From: CAZAYP01 sp964489425 [NCBI: uncultured Verrucomicrobiota bacterium]
GTDB taxonomy: Bacteria > Verrucomicrobiota > Kiritimatiellia > RZYC01
Direction of reading: 5' to 3'
Assembly (NCBI GenBank): GCA_964489425.1
Contig: CAZAYP010000024.1
Location: forward strand, 6,407 to 70,406
Length of the DNA: 64,000 nucleotides
The position numbers and the translations under genes are program-made. Under the pieces are notes generated by a model that had not been told where the DNA came from, ran no database searches, and saw only the letters and a program-made list of their open reading frames with translations. Below, piece by piece: positions 33,140-40,694 of this stretch (position 1 is the first letter of the stretch; the number at the start of each line of letters is the position of its first letter).

Positions 33140-34336
33140 TCAATCCGGCTTGCGGGCCACAAGGAACATGCCGTCGCCCTCGGGCGTGTCGGCCACGATG
33201 CCGTTGAGCCAGCCGAGGATGGCGTCGACCTTCAGGTATGCGCCGACGAGATCGCGGAGCTCGGGAATCGAGTATTCCCGGCAGTGCCACGGCCAGATGG
33301 GGTTGCGGCCCATGCGGTTCTGGGGGGTGTAGATAATGACGCGTCCGCCAGGCTTGAGCACCCGCGCCAGCTCGCGCACGAACGCGGCGTCGTCCGCCAC
33401 GTGCTCAATGGTGGCGATGCTCACGGCCGCGTCCACGGACGCGTCGTCCGCCGGGATCCGCTCGGCGTTGCCCAGGCGGAACTCGGCATGCCCGCCGTTG
33501 TGCTCTTTTGCAAAGGCCACGGCCTCCGGCGACACATCCACGCCCACGATGCGGCGCCGCCCGTTATCGAGAATTGCCGCGCCGTAGCCGCTGCCGCAGG
33601 CAATGTCCAGGATGGTCCCGGAGTCCGGCACCCGGTCCAGGATGTTGAGGTAGCGCCCGCGGCTGATGTCGCCCACGGCGACGCCCTTGGCGCTGTGCAT
33701 GGCGCGCTCCTCGAGGTACACGTCGCGCGCGGCGGCCCGCATGGCCTCCCACTCCGCCGGGGCATAGACCGGCAGCTCCTCAAACAGGCCCACGGCAAAG
33801 TCGGCCGGCCGGCTGCGCATGAAGGCAAACGGCCGCGCCCGGTAGAATCCCGCAGCCTGGGGATCCAGCGCCGCGATCATGCGCTGCGCCCGTTCCAGCG
33901 CCGGGATGCATACCACCTGCCCGAGCATGAACTTGAGCGTGCCGTCCGGGCACCGGGCATAGTCCCAGCCCCGCTCGGTGGACCAGTCCAGCAGGCGGTC
34001 CATAAGCCCGGCGTGCAGGAAATAATGGATGCCCTGGAGCCAGGCAACGCGCGCGCCGCCCTGCTGCCGGCAGGCCAGCACCAGCCGCTCCAGCACGTTG
34101 TCGTTCGATCCATAAAAAACCGGGCACCCATGGGCGGCGGCCAACTCGCCGAAGATCCGGTTCTCCGGCAGGTCCGGGCAGGCCAGGATGGGTTGAGCAT
34201 CCCGCCGGATGATCGCAAGGGCGCGGTCCATGACCGCTTCGATCACGTACCGCCCGCGCGCATCCCGGCGCAGAGATACATCGGTCGAGCCTTCCCAGCC
34301 CACATGGTTGCATTGGATCACGGGCACGGTTTTCAT
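33140..34336 (-). CDS. SpsF-like nucleotidyltransferase fused to SAM methyltransferase
   Basis: 398 residues. The first 150 resemble SpsF/CMP-sugar cytidylyltransferases: LACPDLPENRIFGELAAAHG then PVFYGSNDNVLERL. From about 200 onwards there is a class I methyltransferase: GTILDIACGSGYGAAIL (motif I), IVGVDVSPEAVAFA, and IATIEHVADDAAFVRELARV. The start at 34336 overlaps the dehydrogenase stop by four bases. The canonical N-terminal nucleotide loop is weak in the SpsF half, so that domain may be inactive or diverged. It may activate and methylate the same sugar. Confidence 0.8.
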   Translation of the reverse strand: MKTVPVIQCNHVGWEGSTDVSLRRDARGRYVIEAVMDRALAIIRRDAQPILACPDLPENRIFGELAAAHGCPVFYGSNDNVLERLVLACRQQGGARVAWLQGIHYFLHAGLMDRLLDWSTERGWDYARCPDGTLKFMLGQVVCIPALERAQRMIAALDPQAAGFYRARPFAFMRSRPADFAVGLFEELPVYAPAEWEAMRAAARDVYLEERAMHSAKGVAVGDISRGRYLNILDRVPDSGTILDIACGSGYGAAILDNGRRRIVGVDVSPEAVAFAKEHNGGHAEFRLGNAERIPADDASVDAAVSIATIEHVADDAAFVRELARVLKPGGRVIIYTPQNRMGRNPIWPWHCREYSIPELRDLVGAYLKVDAILGWLNGIVADTPEGDGMFLVARKPD

Positions 34337-35313
34337 GATCGGGTCTCCGATGGGGGCGTAGGGCGGAGCAGGAAATCCGCGACTTTTTGCGCCAGGAACT
34401 CTTCGGCGCGGGCCATGGATTCCCACGTGCAGCCGCCGATATGCGGCGTCAGGATCAGGTGGGCGCGGCGCGCGGCATACGCACGCAGCGGGTGGTTGAC
34501 AAAACCCGCGTCCAACTCGCCCGCCAGCACGTCCAGGGCCGCGCCGGCCACCCGGCCGGACTCCAAACCGGCCAGCAGGGCCGTCTCGTCGACTAGCTCG
34601 CCGCGTGCAGTATTGATAAAGCTGGCGCCGGGTTTCATGGCCTGGAAGCACGCCGCGTTGAAAAACCCGCGCGTGGCGTCGTCCAGGTTGACGTGCAGGC
34701 TCACGATGTCGGCGCGGGCCAACAACGCGGGCAGCGCGAGCAACTGCACGCCGGCAGCCAACTGCGCGGGCGGCACATGGGGGTCGGCCGCGAGGACGGT
34801 GGCGCCCAGCGCCTGGAAATATCCAGCCACGATGCGGCCGAGGCGACCGTAACCCACGACGCCCACGGTGCTGCCATATATTTCACGGCCCTTGAACCGC
34901 TCGCGATCCCAAGGCTCGCCGGGAGCGTGGATCATGGCAGCCGGCAGGTTGCGCAGGAGCGCCAGCGCCAACGCCAGCGTCAGCTCCGCGGTCGCGCGCA
35001 CCGTCTTTAAAAAATCAGTCTCGCCCTTCAACGACAACACTCGGATGCCGCGCCGCCGGGTCTCGCCCTCGTCGATGTGATTGGTCCCGGTGGTGGCGGT
35101 CACCACCAGCCGCAGGCGCGGCGCGGCCGCCAGAATCTCCCGGTCAATGCGCGTGCGGAACCGGACCCAGAGCGCCTCGACGTCGGCCACGGCCAGAAGC
35201 AAGCCGGCCCGGTCCATGTCCGCCAGGCGGACCTCGCCGACCTGGCGCAGGACGTCCGCGGCGGGTCGCGAAAAATCGCGTGATTCAGCAAGAAGAATGA
35301 TCGGCACGGACAA
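34333..35313 (-). CDS. D-isomer 2-hydroxyacid dehydrogenase family protein
   Basis: 326 residues of the SerA/hydroxyacid dehydrogenase family. NAD-binding VGVVGYGRLGRIVAGYF, catalytic Arg in INTARGELVDETALLAGL, and the acid/base His in TPHIGGCTWESM. The start is uncertain: a TTG at 35313 or a GTG at 35307; both lie against a type C repeat arm (35314-35349). Substrate unknown; neighbouring genes suggest a sugar-acid or keto-acid precursor rather than serine biosynthesis. Confidence 0.85.
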   Translation of the reverse strand: MSVPIILLAESRDFSRPAADVLRQVGEVRLADMDRAGLLLAVADVEALWVRFRTRIDREILAAAPRLRLVVTATTGTNHIDEGETRRRGIRVLSLKGETDFLKTVRATAELTLALALALLRNLPAAMIHAPGEPWDRERFKGREIYGSTVGVVGYGRLGRIVAGYFQALGATVLAADPHVPPAQLAAGVQLLALPALLARADIVSLHVNLDDATRGFFNAACFQAMKPGASFINTARGELVDETALLAGLESGRVAGAALDVLAGELDAGFVNHPLRAYAARRAHLILTPHIGGCTWESMARAEEFLAQKVADFLLRPTPPSETRS

Positions 35314-35349
35314 GGTTCACCACGAAGTACACGAAGGTCACGAAGAAGG
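35314..35349. repeat. Type C repeat arm
   Basis: Nine-base units TACACGAAG, GTCACGAAG inside TTCACCACGAAGTACACGAA. Only one arm is visible. It lies between the 2-hydroxyacid dehydrogenase start and the second CMP-sugar synthetase stop. Its layout mirrors the arms of types A and B. Confidence 0.65.
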
Positions 35350-35365
35350 TAACGATAACCTCCTG

Positions 35366-36088
35366 TTAATCCTGTCGAAGTACTGTCTGTTGCTGACGAT
35401 TCAGGATCGCTTCAACCAAAAACAAATCAAAGGGCGTGTCGATGTTCACGGCGCGGTCGGTCGGGATCAGCCACCCGCGGCAGTCGCGGCCCTTGAGCGA
35501 GTTCTGTTCCATGAGCACCGGCATGCGGGTGAGGTAGATGGACCCCTCGCGCAGGTACAGCTTGGGCAGGTCCTGGCGGCGCTGGCCTTCAAATGCCTCG
35601 GCGAACGGCGGGTCGATCAGGCGGCCGGCGGTGTCCATGAACTTCATGCGTGCCGGGTGCTTCTCGCCGATGTCATAGATGGAGATCACGGAATCCGCGC
35701 CGGTGGTATCCAGCATCTCGATGGCGCCGTCAATGTCCGTGGCGCGGCGCAGCGGGTTGGTGGGCTGGAGGGTCATGACCGCATCGTAGGTTTCGCCCGC
35801 GGCCGCCAGCTTGCGCACCACATCCTGGAGCACGGGGATGGTGGGCGTGTCGTCGCGCGCCAGCTCCGGCGGCCGCAGGAACGGCACCTCGAGCCCGCAG
35901 TCCCGGCCGACGCGGGCGATCTCCTCGTCGTCCGTGGACAGCACCACGCGGGCCAGCCGCGCCGCCAGCGCGGCTTCAGCCGTATACGCCAGCAACGGCT
36001 TGCCCAGCAGGGGCACGATGTTCTTGTGCGGGATCCCCTTGGATCCGCCGCGGGCCGTGACAATGCCAATGACACGCATTTTCAACAA
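35366..36088 (-). CDS. neuA: CMP-acylneuraminate cytidylyltransferase, second copy
   Basis: 240-residue CMP-sugar synthetase. N-terminal loop IGIVTARGGSKGIPHKNIVP, LSTDDEEIARVG, the family motif TLQPTNPLRRATDIDGAIEM, and DRAVNIDTPFDLFLVEA. More canonical than the copy at 27840, because QPTNPLR is intact. It is downstream of the beta-helix gene and a type A palindrome. A second ATG at 36079 is possible. Together with NeuC (38563) and NeuB (40695) it makes a second nonulosonic acid activation set. Confidence 0.92.
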   Translation of the reverse strand: MLKMRVIGIVTARGGSKGIPHKNIVPLLGKPLLAYTAEAALAARLARVVLSTDDEEIARVGRDCGLEVPFLRPPELARDDTPTIPVLQDVVRKLAAAGETYDAVMTLQPTNPLRRATDIDGAIEMLDTTGADSVISIYDIGEKHPARMKFMDTAGRLIDPPFAEAFEGQRRQDLPKLYLREGSIYLTRMPVLMEQNSLKGRDCRGWLIPTDRAVNIDTPFDLFLVEAILNRQQQTVLRQD

Positions 36089-36097
36089 CTCGTTTTC

Positions 36098-36167
36098 AAC
36101 TACCCATAGCGCGAATCACGCGAATACATCCCGGTCCGGATTCGTGTTATTCGCGTGATTCGTAGTT
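36098..36167. repeat. Solitary type A palindrome overlapping a gene end
   Basis: Left arm AACTACCCATAGCGCGAATC plus ACGCGAATACATC (36098-36130); right arm GGATTCGTGTTATTCGCGTG plus ATTCGTAGTT (36138-36167). Read on the minus strand the right arm encodes ENYESRE and TAA, the last codons of the upstream gene. Confidence 0.85.
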
Positions 36168-38501
36168 CTCCGTCTTTCCGGCGGGCTGGAACCGATAACG
36201 CACCACCTTGGAAAACCGCGGCACGTGCCGGTCTGGCGGGATGCTGTGGGAAAGGACGAACGCACCGTCCTGGGGCGGCACGTGCAGCCGCGACCAGAAC
36301 CAGGTGCCGTCATCCAGCACCACGGCCACGGCGTCGCCCTCGGTCGCCCCGGCGGCCTCGGCCACCTGCAGGCGGGTGGTGCCGGCCGGCACCCTGTTCG
36401 TGCAACTGGTGCTGACCCGCGCCACGCAGGCCCAGGCGCCGGCTTCCGCGCGGATGACGTCACCCGCAGTCACCCGGCCACCACAAGGCACGGTGTTCGC
36501 GGGCAAGACCCCATTCGCGGCGCGGTCTTCGTCCAGCCCCAGCGACATCTTGGCGCCATTGGTAGAGTTAATAATATTGAGCGCCACAAACGATGGCGGC
36601 CGGGGCTGGTTGGCCGGCGACTGTACGGAAAACGCCCGCGCGCGGACTCGCGCGTTGGCGCTTCTGGCGGCCAGGCCCAGAAATGCGTAACGCACCCCGG
36701 GATCAAAATGCAGCCGGACCCGGCCGTAATCGGCGGATACACGGTACGCGCCGCCATAATAAGATACCGGCTCCACGGCCAGCGCGTCATCAAACCCCGA
36801 CGATGTGGTGGTGACGCGCGGCGGGTTGCCGCCGGCCAGGGTATTGCCATCGGCATCGAAACACCGGATCACGTAAGCGGCTGGGTGCGTCTCCTGCTTG
36901 GCGCGGTCGTAATTCAGAAACACGGTTGTTACCATGCCGACGTCTACCAGGCGGCCCACCGCAGTGGCGTCGATCGCCAGACGTCCATCGCACAGCAACT
37001 GCGGGTCGGCCACGGCCGGGGCAAATCGACCGGCGCCCGTGGTTGGCAGGAACACGAACCCGGGCAGCGCCACATGGACCGGCGACGTGGGGGCTGGCCG
37101 AAAAACCAGGGCACGGCCGTCCAGGTTATCATCCGGCCACACGTCGCGCACGGGTCCTGAGTTGACCGCCGCGGCTTCGTTGACCGGATCCACCTGGCAG
37201 GTGCCGGGACACAGCGCCAAGGCCTCGTCGAGCAAGTCGGTCTTGTTGCAGCCCAGCGCCACGTAGCCGCCGTAATAGCAGTCATGCGCCCCGCCGGATG
37301 CGCGCATGACCCACGAGGTGACCGCGGTCTCGCGGTTGGCGCTTTCGTAGTAGCCCTCGATCACCCGGTTGGCCGTGCAGTTCTCGGGCCCATGGAAATA
37401 CAAGCCCACGGCCGGGTTGGCCGGCTCCGGGGCCTGGTCCACTTCGATGCGCGGACCCCAAAACACGTTATTAACAATGCCGGCGCGGCCCGCGGAATCC
37501 ATCTCAATGCCGATGCGCGGCGCGCCGGTGGCACATAGCATTGTGCCGACCGCCAAGGAGCCCTGGTAAAAACGGTTGTTGATGATCCACCCGGAACCGG
37601 TGGTGCTGAGCTTGATAGAGGTCCGGTTGTTCCAAAAATAACCCAGGGTCACGCGGTTGTCACTGATACCCGGCCCCTGATCCCGAAACCACAGACCGGT
37701 ATCAAAACCCGAGATGTCATCAACGCGGATATCGCAAGCTACTACTTTATGTGCCGGGTCACCGCCGAACACGATGGCCGTGCCGCCCGGGCGCCAATCC
37801 AGTTCATAATTCCAAACGCACAACCGATACGTGTTGCGGCTGCCGCGGGTGATCGTTAGCGCGATGCTGCCGGGCGGGCCCTTGTAACGGATGCCGCCCC
37901 GCCCTTCCATGATGATATTGATGGGATTGGTGACCACCACCGGCGTATCGAAAAGGTATTCCTTGTCCAGCAGCCGGAGTGTGCCGTGGGCCGGCAGGCT
38001 GTTGGCCGCGCGCTGGAAGGCGGCCGCGTCTTCGCCAAACCAGTCGAGCACGAATCCGCGATCCGTGGTCCACGTGCCGCGGACCAGGACGTTCGAGCCG
38101 AACAACTGGCGCGGGTCAGCGTCCAGCAGGCTGCCATGCCCGGTGATCGTGCCCGGCCCCGCTATTACGCCGCCCCAGCCGCGGATGGCCACATCAGCGT
38201 CCACCTCCGCGTCCCTGGCCAGGGGATAGACCTGGCCGGCAGACAGCATCAGGCTGCCGCCGCCGGGGCGCTGGTTGAGAAAGTCCAGCGCATGGTTCAA
38301 AGCGCCCGCGCCCGGGCCGAAATGCTCGGGCCCGATCATGCCATGATCCAAGACCGGGTCGGTGACAGTACTCCCCGCAAGGCTGCCCAGGCAAAAAATC
38401 TCACACAAAGACACAAAGACACAAAGGAATGGATGCCCGTTGGCAATTCTCGGTGTCTTGGAGGCTTGGTGTGAAATCGGCTGAATCTTCATTCGCCCCA
38501 C
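36147..38501 (-). CDS. Probable secreted right-handed beta-helix (pectate lyase/tailspike-like) protein
   Basis: 784 residues rich in short repeats typical of a parallel beta-helix (TNPINIIMEGRGGIRYKGPP, WIINNRFYQGS, GIVNNVFWGPRI, NRVIEGYYESANRE), followed by a beta-rich C-terminal portion. Many tailspike and pectate-lyase-3 proteins look like this. The N-terminal 40 residues are odd: FLCVFVSLCEI is encoded by a type B repeat arm and forms the only hydrophobic stretch resembling a signal peptide. The last seven residues and stop come from a type A arm. The true start is therefore uncertain. It may modify or bind the surface polymer. Confidence 0.6.
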   Translation of the reverse strand: MGRMKIQPISHQASKTPRIANGHPFLCVFVSLCEIFCLGSLAGSTVTDPVLDHGMIGPEHFGPGAGALNHALDFLNQRPGGGSLMLSAGQVYPLARDAEVDADVAIRGWGGVIAGPGTITGHGSLLDADPRQLFGSNVLVRGTWTTDRGFVLDWFGEDAAAFQRAANSLPAHGTLRLLDKEYLFDTPVVVTNPINIIMEGRGGIRYKGPPGSIALTITRGSRNTYRLCVWNYELDWRPGGTAIVFGGDPAHKVVACDIRVDDISGFDTGLWFRDQGPGISDNRVTLGYFWNNRTSIKLSTTGSGWIINNRFYQGSLAVGTMLCATGAPRIGIEMDSAGRAGIVNNVFWGPRIEVDQAPEPANPAVGLYFHGPENCTANRVIEGYYESANRETAVTSWVMRASGGAHDCYYGGYVALGCNKTDLLDEALALCPGTCQVDPVNEAAAVNSGPVRDVWPDDNLDGRALVFRPAPTSPVHVALPGFVFLPTTGAGRFAPAVADPQLLCDGRLAIDATAVGRLVDVGMVTTVFLNYDRAKQETHPAAYVIRCFDADGNTLAGGNPPRVTTTSSGFDDALAVEPVSYYGGAYRVSADYGRVRLHFDPGVRYAFLGLAARSANARVRARAFSVQSPANQPRPPSFVALNIINSTNGAKMSLGLDEDRAANGVLPANTVPCGGRVTAGDVIRAEAGAWACVARVSTSCTNRVPAGTTRLQVAEAAGATEGDAVAVVLDDGTWFWSRLHVPPQDGAFVLSHSIPPDRHVPRFSKVVRYRFQPAGKTENYESRE
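38398..38476. repeat. Solitary type B palindrome
   Basis: Left arm ATCTCACACAAAGACACAAA plus GACACAAAGGA (38398-38429); right arm CTCGGTGTCTTGGAGGCTTG plus GTGTGAAAT (38449-38476), an imperfect inverted copy. No gene lies between. It is inside the 5' part of the beta-helix gene. Confidence 0.8.
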
Positions 38502-38562
38502 TGCCGGATCTTCCGAGCGCGATGGCTGCCATTGGCCGGCTGGTTTGCGGCGCTAATCTGGC

Positions 38563-39744
38563 TCATGAATTGAGCGGGTTCCCGCGCACGTAGTGGAGGC
38601 GCTTCTGCACGTAGGGCTGGAGCGCAACCAGGGCGTCTGCGATGCGGCCGGACACGGCGCCATCACCGTAGAGCGTGCTGGGCGGATAGCGCCCGTGGGC
38701 GAGTTGGGCCCGGAGCGCGGCCGCGATCTGGTCTCGTGCCGGCGGCACCTGGGTCACGTGGGCATCCCGTTCGCGGCCGTCCTGGCGGCTGCCCACCAGC
38801 ACCACCGGGGTGCCGAAGTAGCCGGCATCGCGGACAAAGCTACTGGAGTTGCCCACGGCGCAGGCGGTGGTGGCCAGCACCTTGAGGTAGTCTTCGGGCG
38901 GGAGGTTGACCAGCGTACGCAGCCAGCCGGCATGGTGGCGGTCGCGGAACACGCGAATAGCCTTGCTGATGTGGTCCGACCCCGCGTCGATGTTAGGCCA
39001 GAGCAGGATCGCCGGTGCGGCGACCTGTTCCAGGGCCGCCAGCAGCTCCTCCACCTGCGCGCGCTCCTGGCCGAACTCGGTGGTGGTGGGGTGGAACAGG
39101 ACCAGCAGGAACGGCCGGGCCACATCGATGGCCACGCCGCTGCCGCCGCGGTTAACCGTCTCCGGCCGCAGCTGTTTGTCCAGCTGGCGGGCGATGTCGC
39201 TGCTGGGGCAGCCGATGGCAAGAATCGTGGCCGGGTCCTCGCCCATTTGAACCAGGTAATCGGCCGAGCGCCGGGTGCTTGGAAAGTGGTAGTGGGAGAA
39301 TTTGGAGATGGCATGGCGGGCGCTTTCGTCGATCGACCCGCTCACCTCCCCCCCCTGGATGTGGGCGATGCACTTGTTCATGTAGCCGGCGGCAACGGCC
39401 GCGGCCAGGGCCTCGTAGCGGTCGCCGATAATCAACACGATGTCCGGGTCCAGGCGCAGGTACTCGTTGGCGAACTCAACAATGCCAAACCCCACGGACT
39501 TGGCCATGGTGGCGGGCGTGGATCCCTCCAGCTCCATGTAGACGCGGCCATCCACCGGGAACCCGTCCTTGAGCACCACGTTCATGGCCGAGCCGAACCG
39601 TTCCAGGACCATGGTGCCGGCGGCCAGCACCTGTAATTCCAGGTGCGGGTGGGCGGCGATGGCCCGCATCACCGGCTTGAGGCGGCCATAGTTGGCGCGG
39701 TCCACCAGGACCACGCAGATCTTGCGCTTGGGGGTGTTATTCAT
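38563..39744 (-). CDS. neuC: NeuC-type UDP-GlcNAc 2-epimerase, second copy
   Basis: 393 residues from the ATG at 39744 (a GTG four codons upstream is an alternative). Motifs: VLVDRANYGRLKPVMRAI, IVLIIGDRYEALAAAVA, IAHIQGGEVSGSIDESARH, and AVGNSSSFVRDAGYFGTPVV. TRADFGKL of the other copy is replaced by DRANYGRL, so the paralogues are clearly distinct and may act on different UDP- or GDP-sugars. It supplies the substrate of NeuB at 40695. Confidence 0.88.
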   Translation of the reverse strand: MNNTPKRKICVVLVDRANYGRLKPVMRAIAAHPHLELQVLAAGTMVLERFGSAMNVVLKDGFPVDGRVYMELEGSTPATMAKSVGFGIVEFANEYLRLDPDIVLIIGDRYEALAAAVAAGYMNKCIAHIQGGEVSGSIDESARHAISKFSHYHFPSTRRSADYLVQMGEDPATILAIGCPSSDIARQLDKQLRPETVNRGGSGVAIDVARPFLLVLFHPTTTEFGQERAQVEELLAALEQVAAPAILLWPNIDAGSDHISKAIRVFRDRHHAGWLRTLVNLPPEDYLKVLATTACAVGNSSSFVRDAGYFGTPVVLVGSRQDGRERDAHVTQVPPARDQIAAALRAQLAHGRYPPSTLYGDGAVSGRIADALVALQPYVQKRLHYVRGNPLNS

Positions 39745-39767
39745 GCCGTGATCCACTTGTTTGAGTT

Positions 39768-39938
39768 CTGGCTTCAGCCGGAAGTTCCGCCCGGCCTTCA
39801 GGCCGGGAACACGCGGGTTGAAACCCGCGGGAGAGCCTCCGCCTGAAGGCGGGACGCTGACGGGTCCTGATCATTTTTTTTCCGCCTTGGTCAGAGTACC
39901 GGCTTTAGCCGGAAGTTCCGCCCGGCCTTCAGGCCGGG
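39768..39938. repeat. REP-like hairpin array, left flank of RAYT
   Basis: Hairpins GGCTTCAGCC (39770), CCCGGCCTTCAGGCCGGG (39790), CGCGGGTTGAAACCCGCG (39812), CCGCCTGAAGGCGG (39840), CCGGCTTTAGCCGG (39899), CCCGGCCTTCAGGCCGGG (39921). Segment 39832-39938 recurs in the same orientation at 40575-40683. Confidence 0.9.
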
Positions 39939-39939
39939 G

Positions 39940-40542
39940 CTATAATTCAGGATCATCCCATCCCTTGCCATAGTCTAAAAGTGGATACTCGCGCCACATC
40001 CGTTCAGCAAACTCCCTGCCCACAAATTCGAGGTATTGGGCTGCGCTGGAGAAGGGCCATGTCTGCCATTGAGTTACATATCCGTGGCGCACAGGATTGT
40101 GGTGAATATAGTTCAGGGTCGCCCAACGATGAGCATCTGATTTGACAGGCTTGGGCAAACAGCGATGCCAGCAGGTTCGGCCACGCAAGCCATCCTCTTC
40201 ATTCCAGTCATGCGAAGTCCGGCCATGCAGGGCACCTAACGCCTTGCGCACGGACGGCAGGTTCATGCATTGAATCAGGAAATGATAGTGGTTGGGCAGG
40301 ATGCACCAAGCGGATAGGGCCTCGGATACCGGAGCGAGAGCGGCAAGCAGGTTGCGCTCAAAACCGGCCATGCGTTGAATTGAAGAACCGAGGATCGGAC
40401 GATGTTCATAACAGGCAGCGGACATGTGGTACCAGTGCCGCTCCATGCCATGAGGTGGCCCATGCCACGGAAGACCGCATTGCTGGCGCAAGCGCAGGGC
40501 CTCTGCCCGTTGGAGTTCTGTCATTTGCCGCCAATGATACAT
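39940..40542 (-). CDS. REP-associated tyrosine transposase (RAYT)
   Basis: 200-residue Y1 transposase-family protein of the RAYT group. The metal-binding histidine pair appears in CILPNHYHFLIQCM, followed by GLRGRTCWHRCLPKPVKSD. The short C-terminal tail carries WATLNYIHHNPVRHGYV and SSAAQYLEF, both typical. RAYTs process REP palindromes as single strands; here the palindromes lie directly on both sides. Frame is intact. Confidence 0.92.
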   Translation of the reverse strand: MYHWRQMTELQRAEALRLRQQCGLPWHGPPHGMERHWYHMSAACYEHRPILGSSIQRMAGFERNLLAALAPVSEALSAWCILPNHYHFLIQCMNLPSVRKALGALHGRTSHDWNEEDGLRGRTCWHRCLPKPVKSDAHRWATLNYIHHNPVRHGYVTQWQTWPFSSAAQYLEFVGREFAERMWREYPLLDYGKGWDDPEL

Positions 40543-40552
40543 ACGGTTGCAT

Positions 40553-40683
40553 CCCGCGGGCTGAAGCCCGCGGGAGAGCTTCCGCCTGAAGGCGGGACTC
40601 TAACGGGAACCCGGTCATGTTTTTTCTATCCTGGTCAGAGTACCGGCTTCAGCCGGAAGTTCCGCCCCGGCCTTCAGGCCGGG
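40553..40683. repeat. REP-like hairpin array, right flank of RAYT
   Basis: Hairpins CCCGCGGGCTGAAGCCCGCG (40553), CCGCCTGAAGGCGG (40582), CCGGCTTCAGCCGG (40643), CCCGGCCTTCAGGCCGGG (40666). It repeats the left flank segment with about 80-90 percent identity by eye, in the same orientation, including the internal TTGGTCAGAGTACCGGCTT stretch (CTGGTCAGAGTACCGGCTT here). Confidence 0.9.
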
Positions 40684-40694
40684 AATGGCGAGGA

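Larger units (their letters stand above)
39768..40684. mobile_element. RAYT-REP unit
   Basis: One RAYT transposase gene enclosed by two direct copies of a REP hairpin module about 108 bp long (39832-39938 and 40575-40683), with extra hairpins outside on the left. A shorter copy of the module without the gene is at 29654-29735. The unit splits neuC and neuB without harming either. Confidence 0.75.

Noticed and set aside
11387-38476. Tandem-unit arms as CRISPR repeats
   Set aside because: Each site has only two inverted arms and no regularly spaced array, spacers or cas genes.
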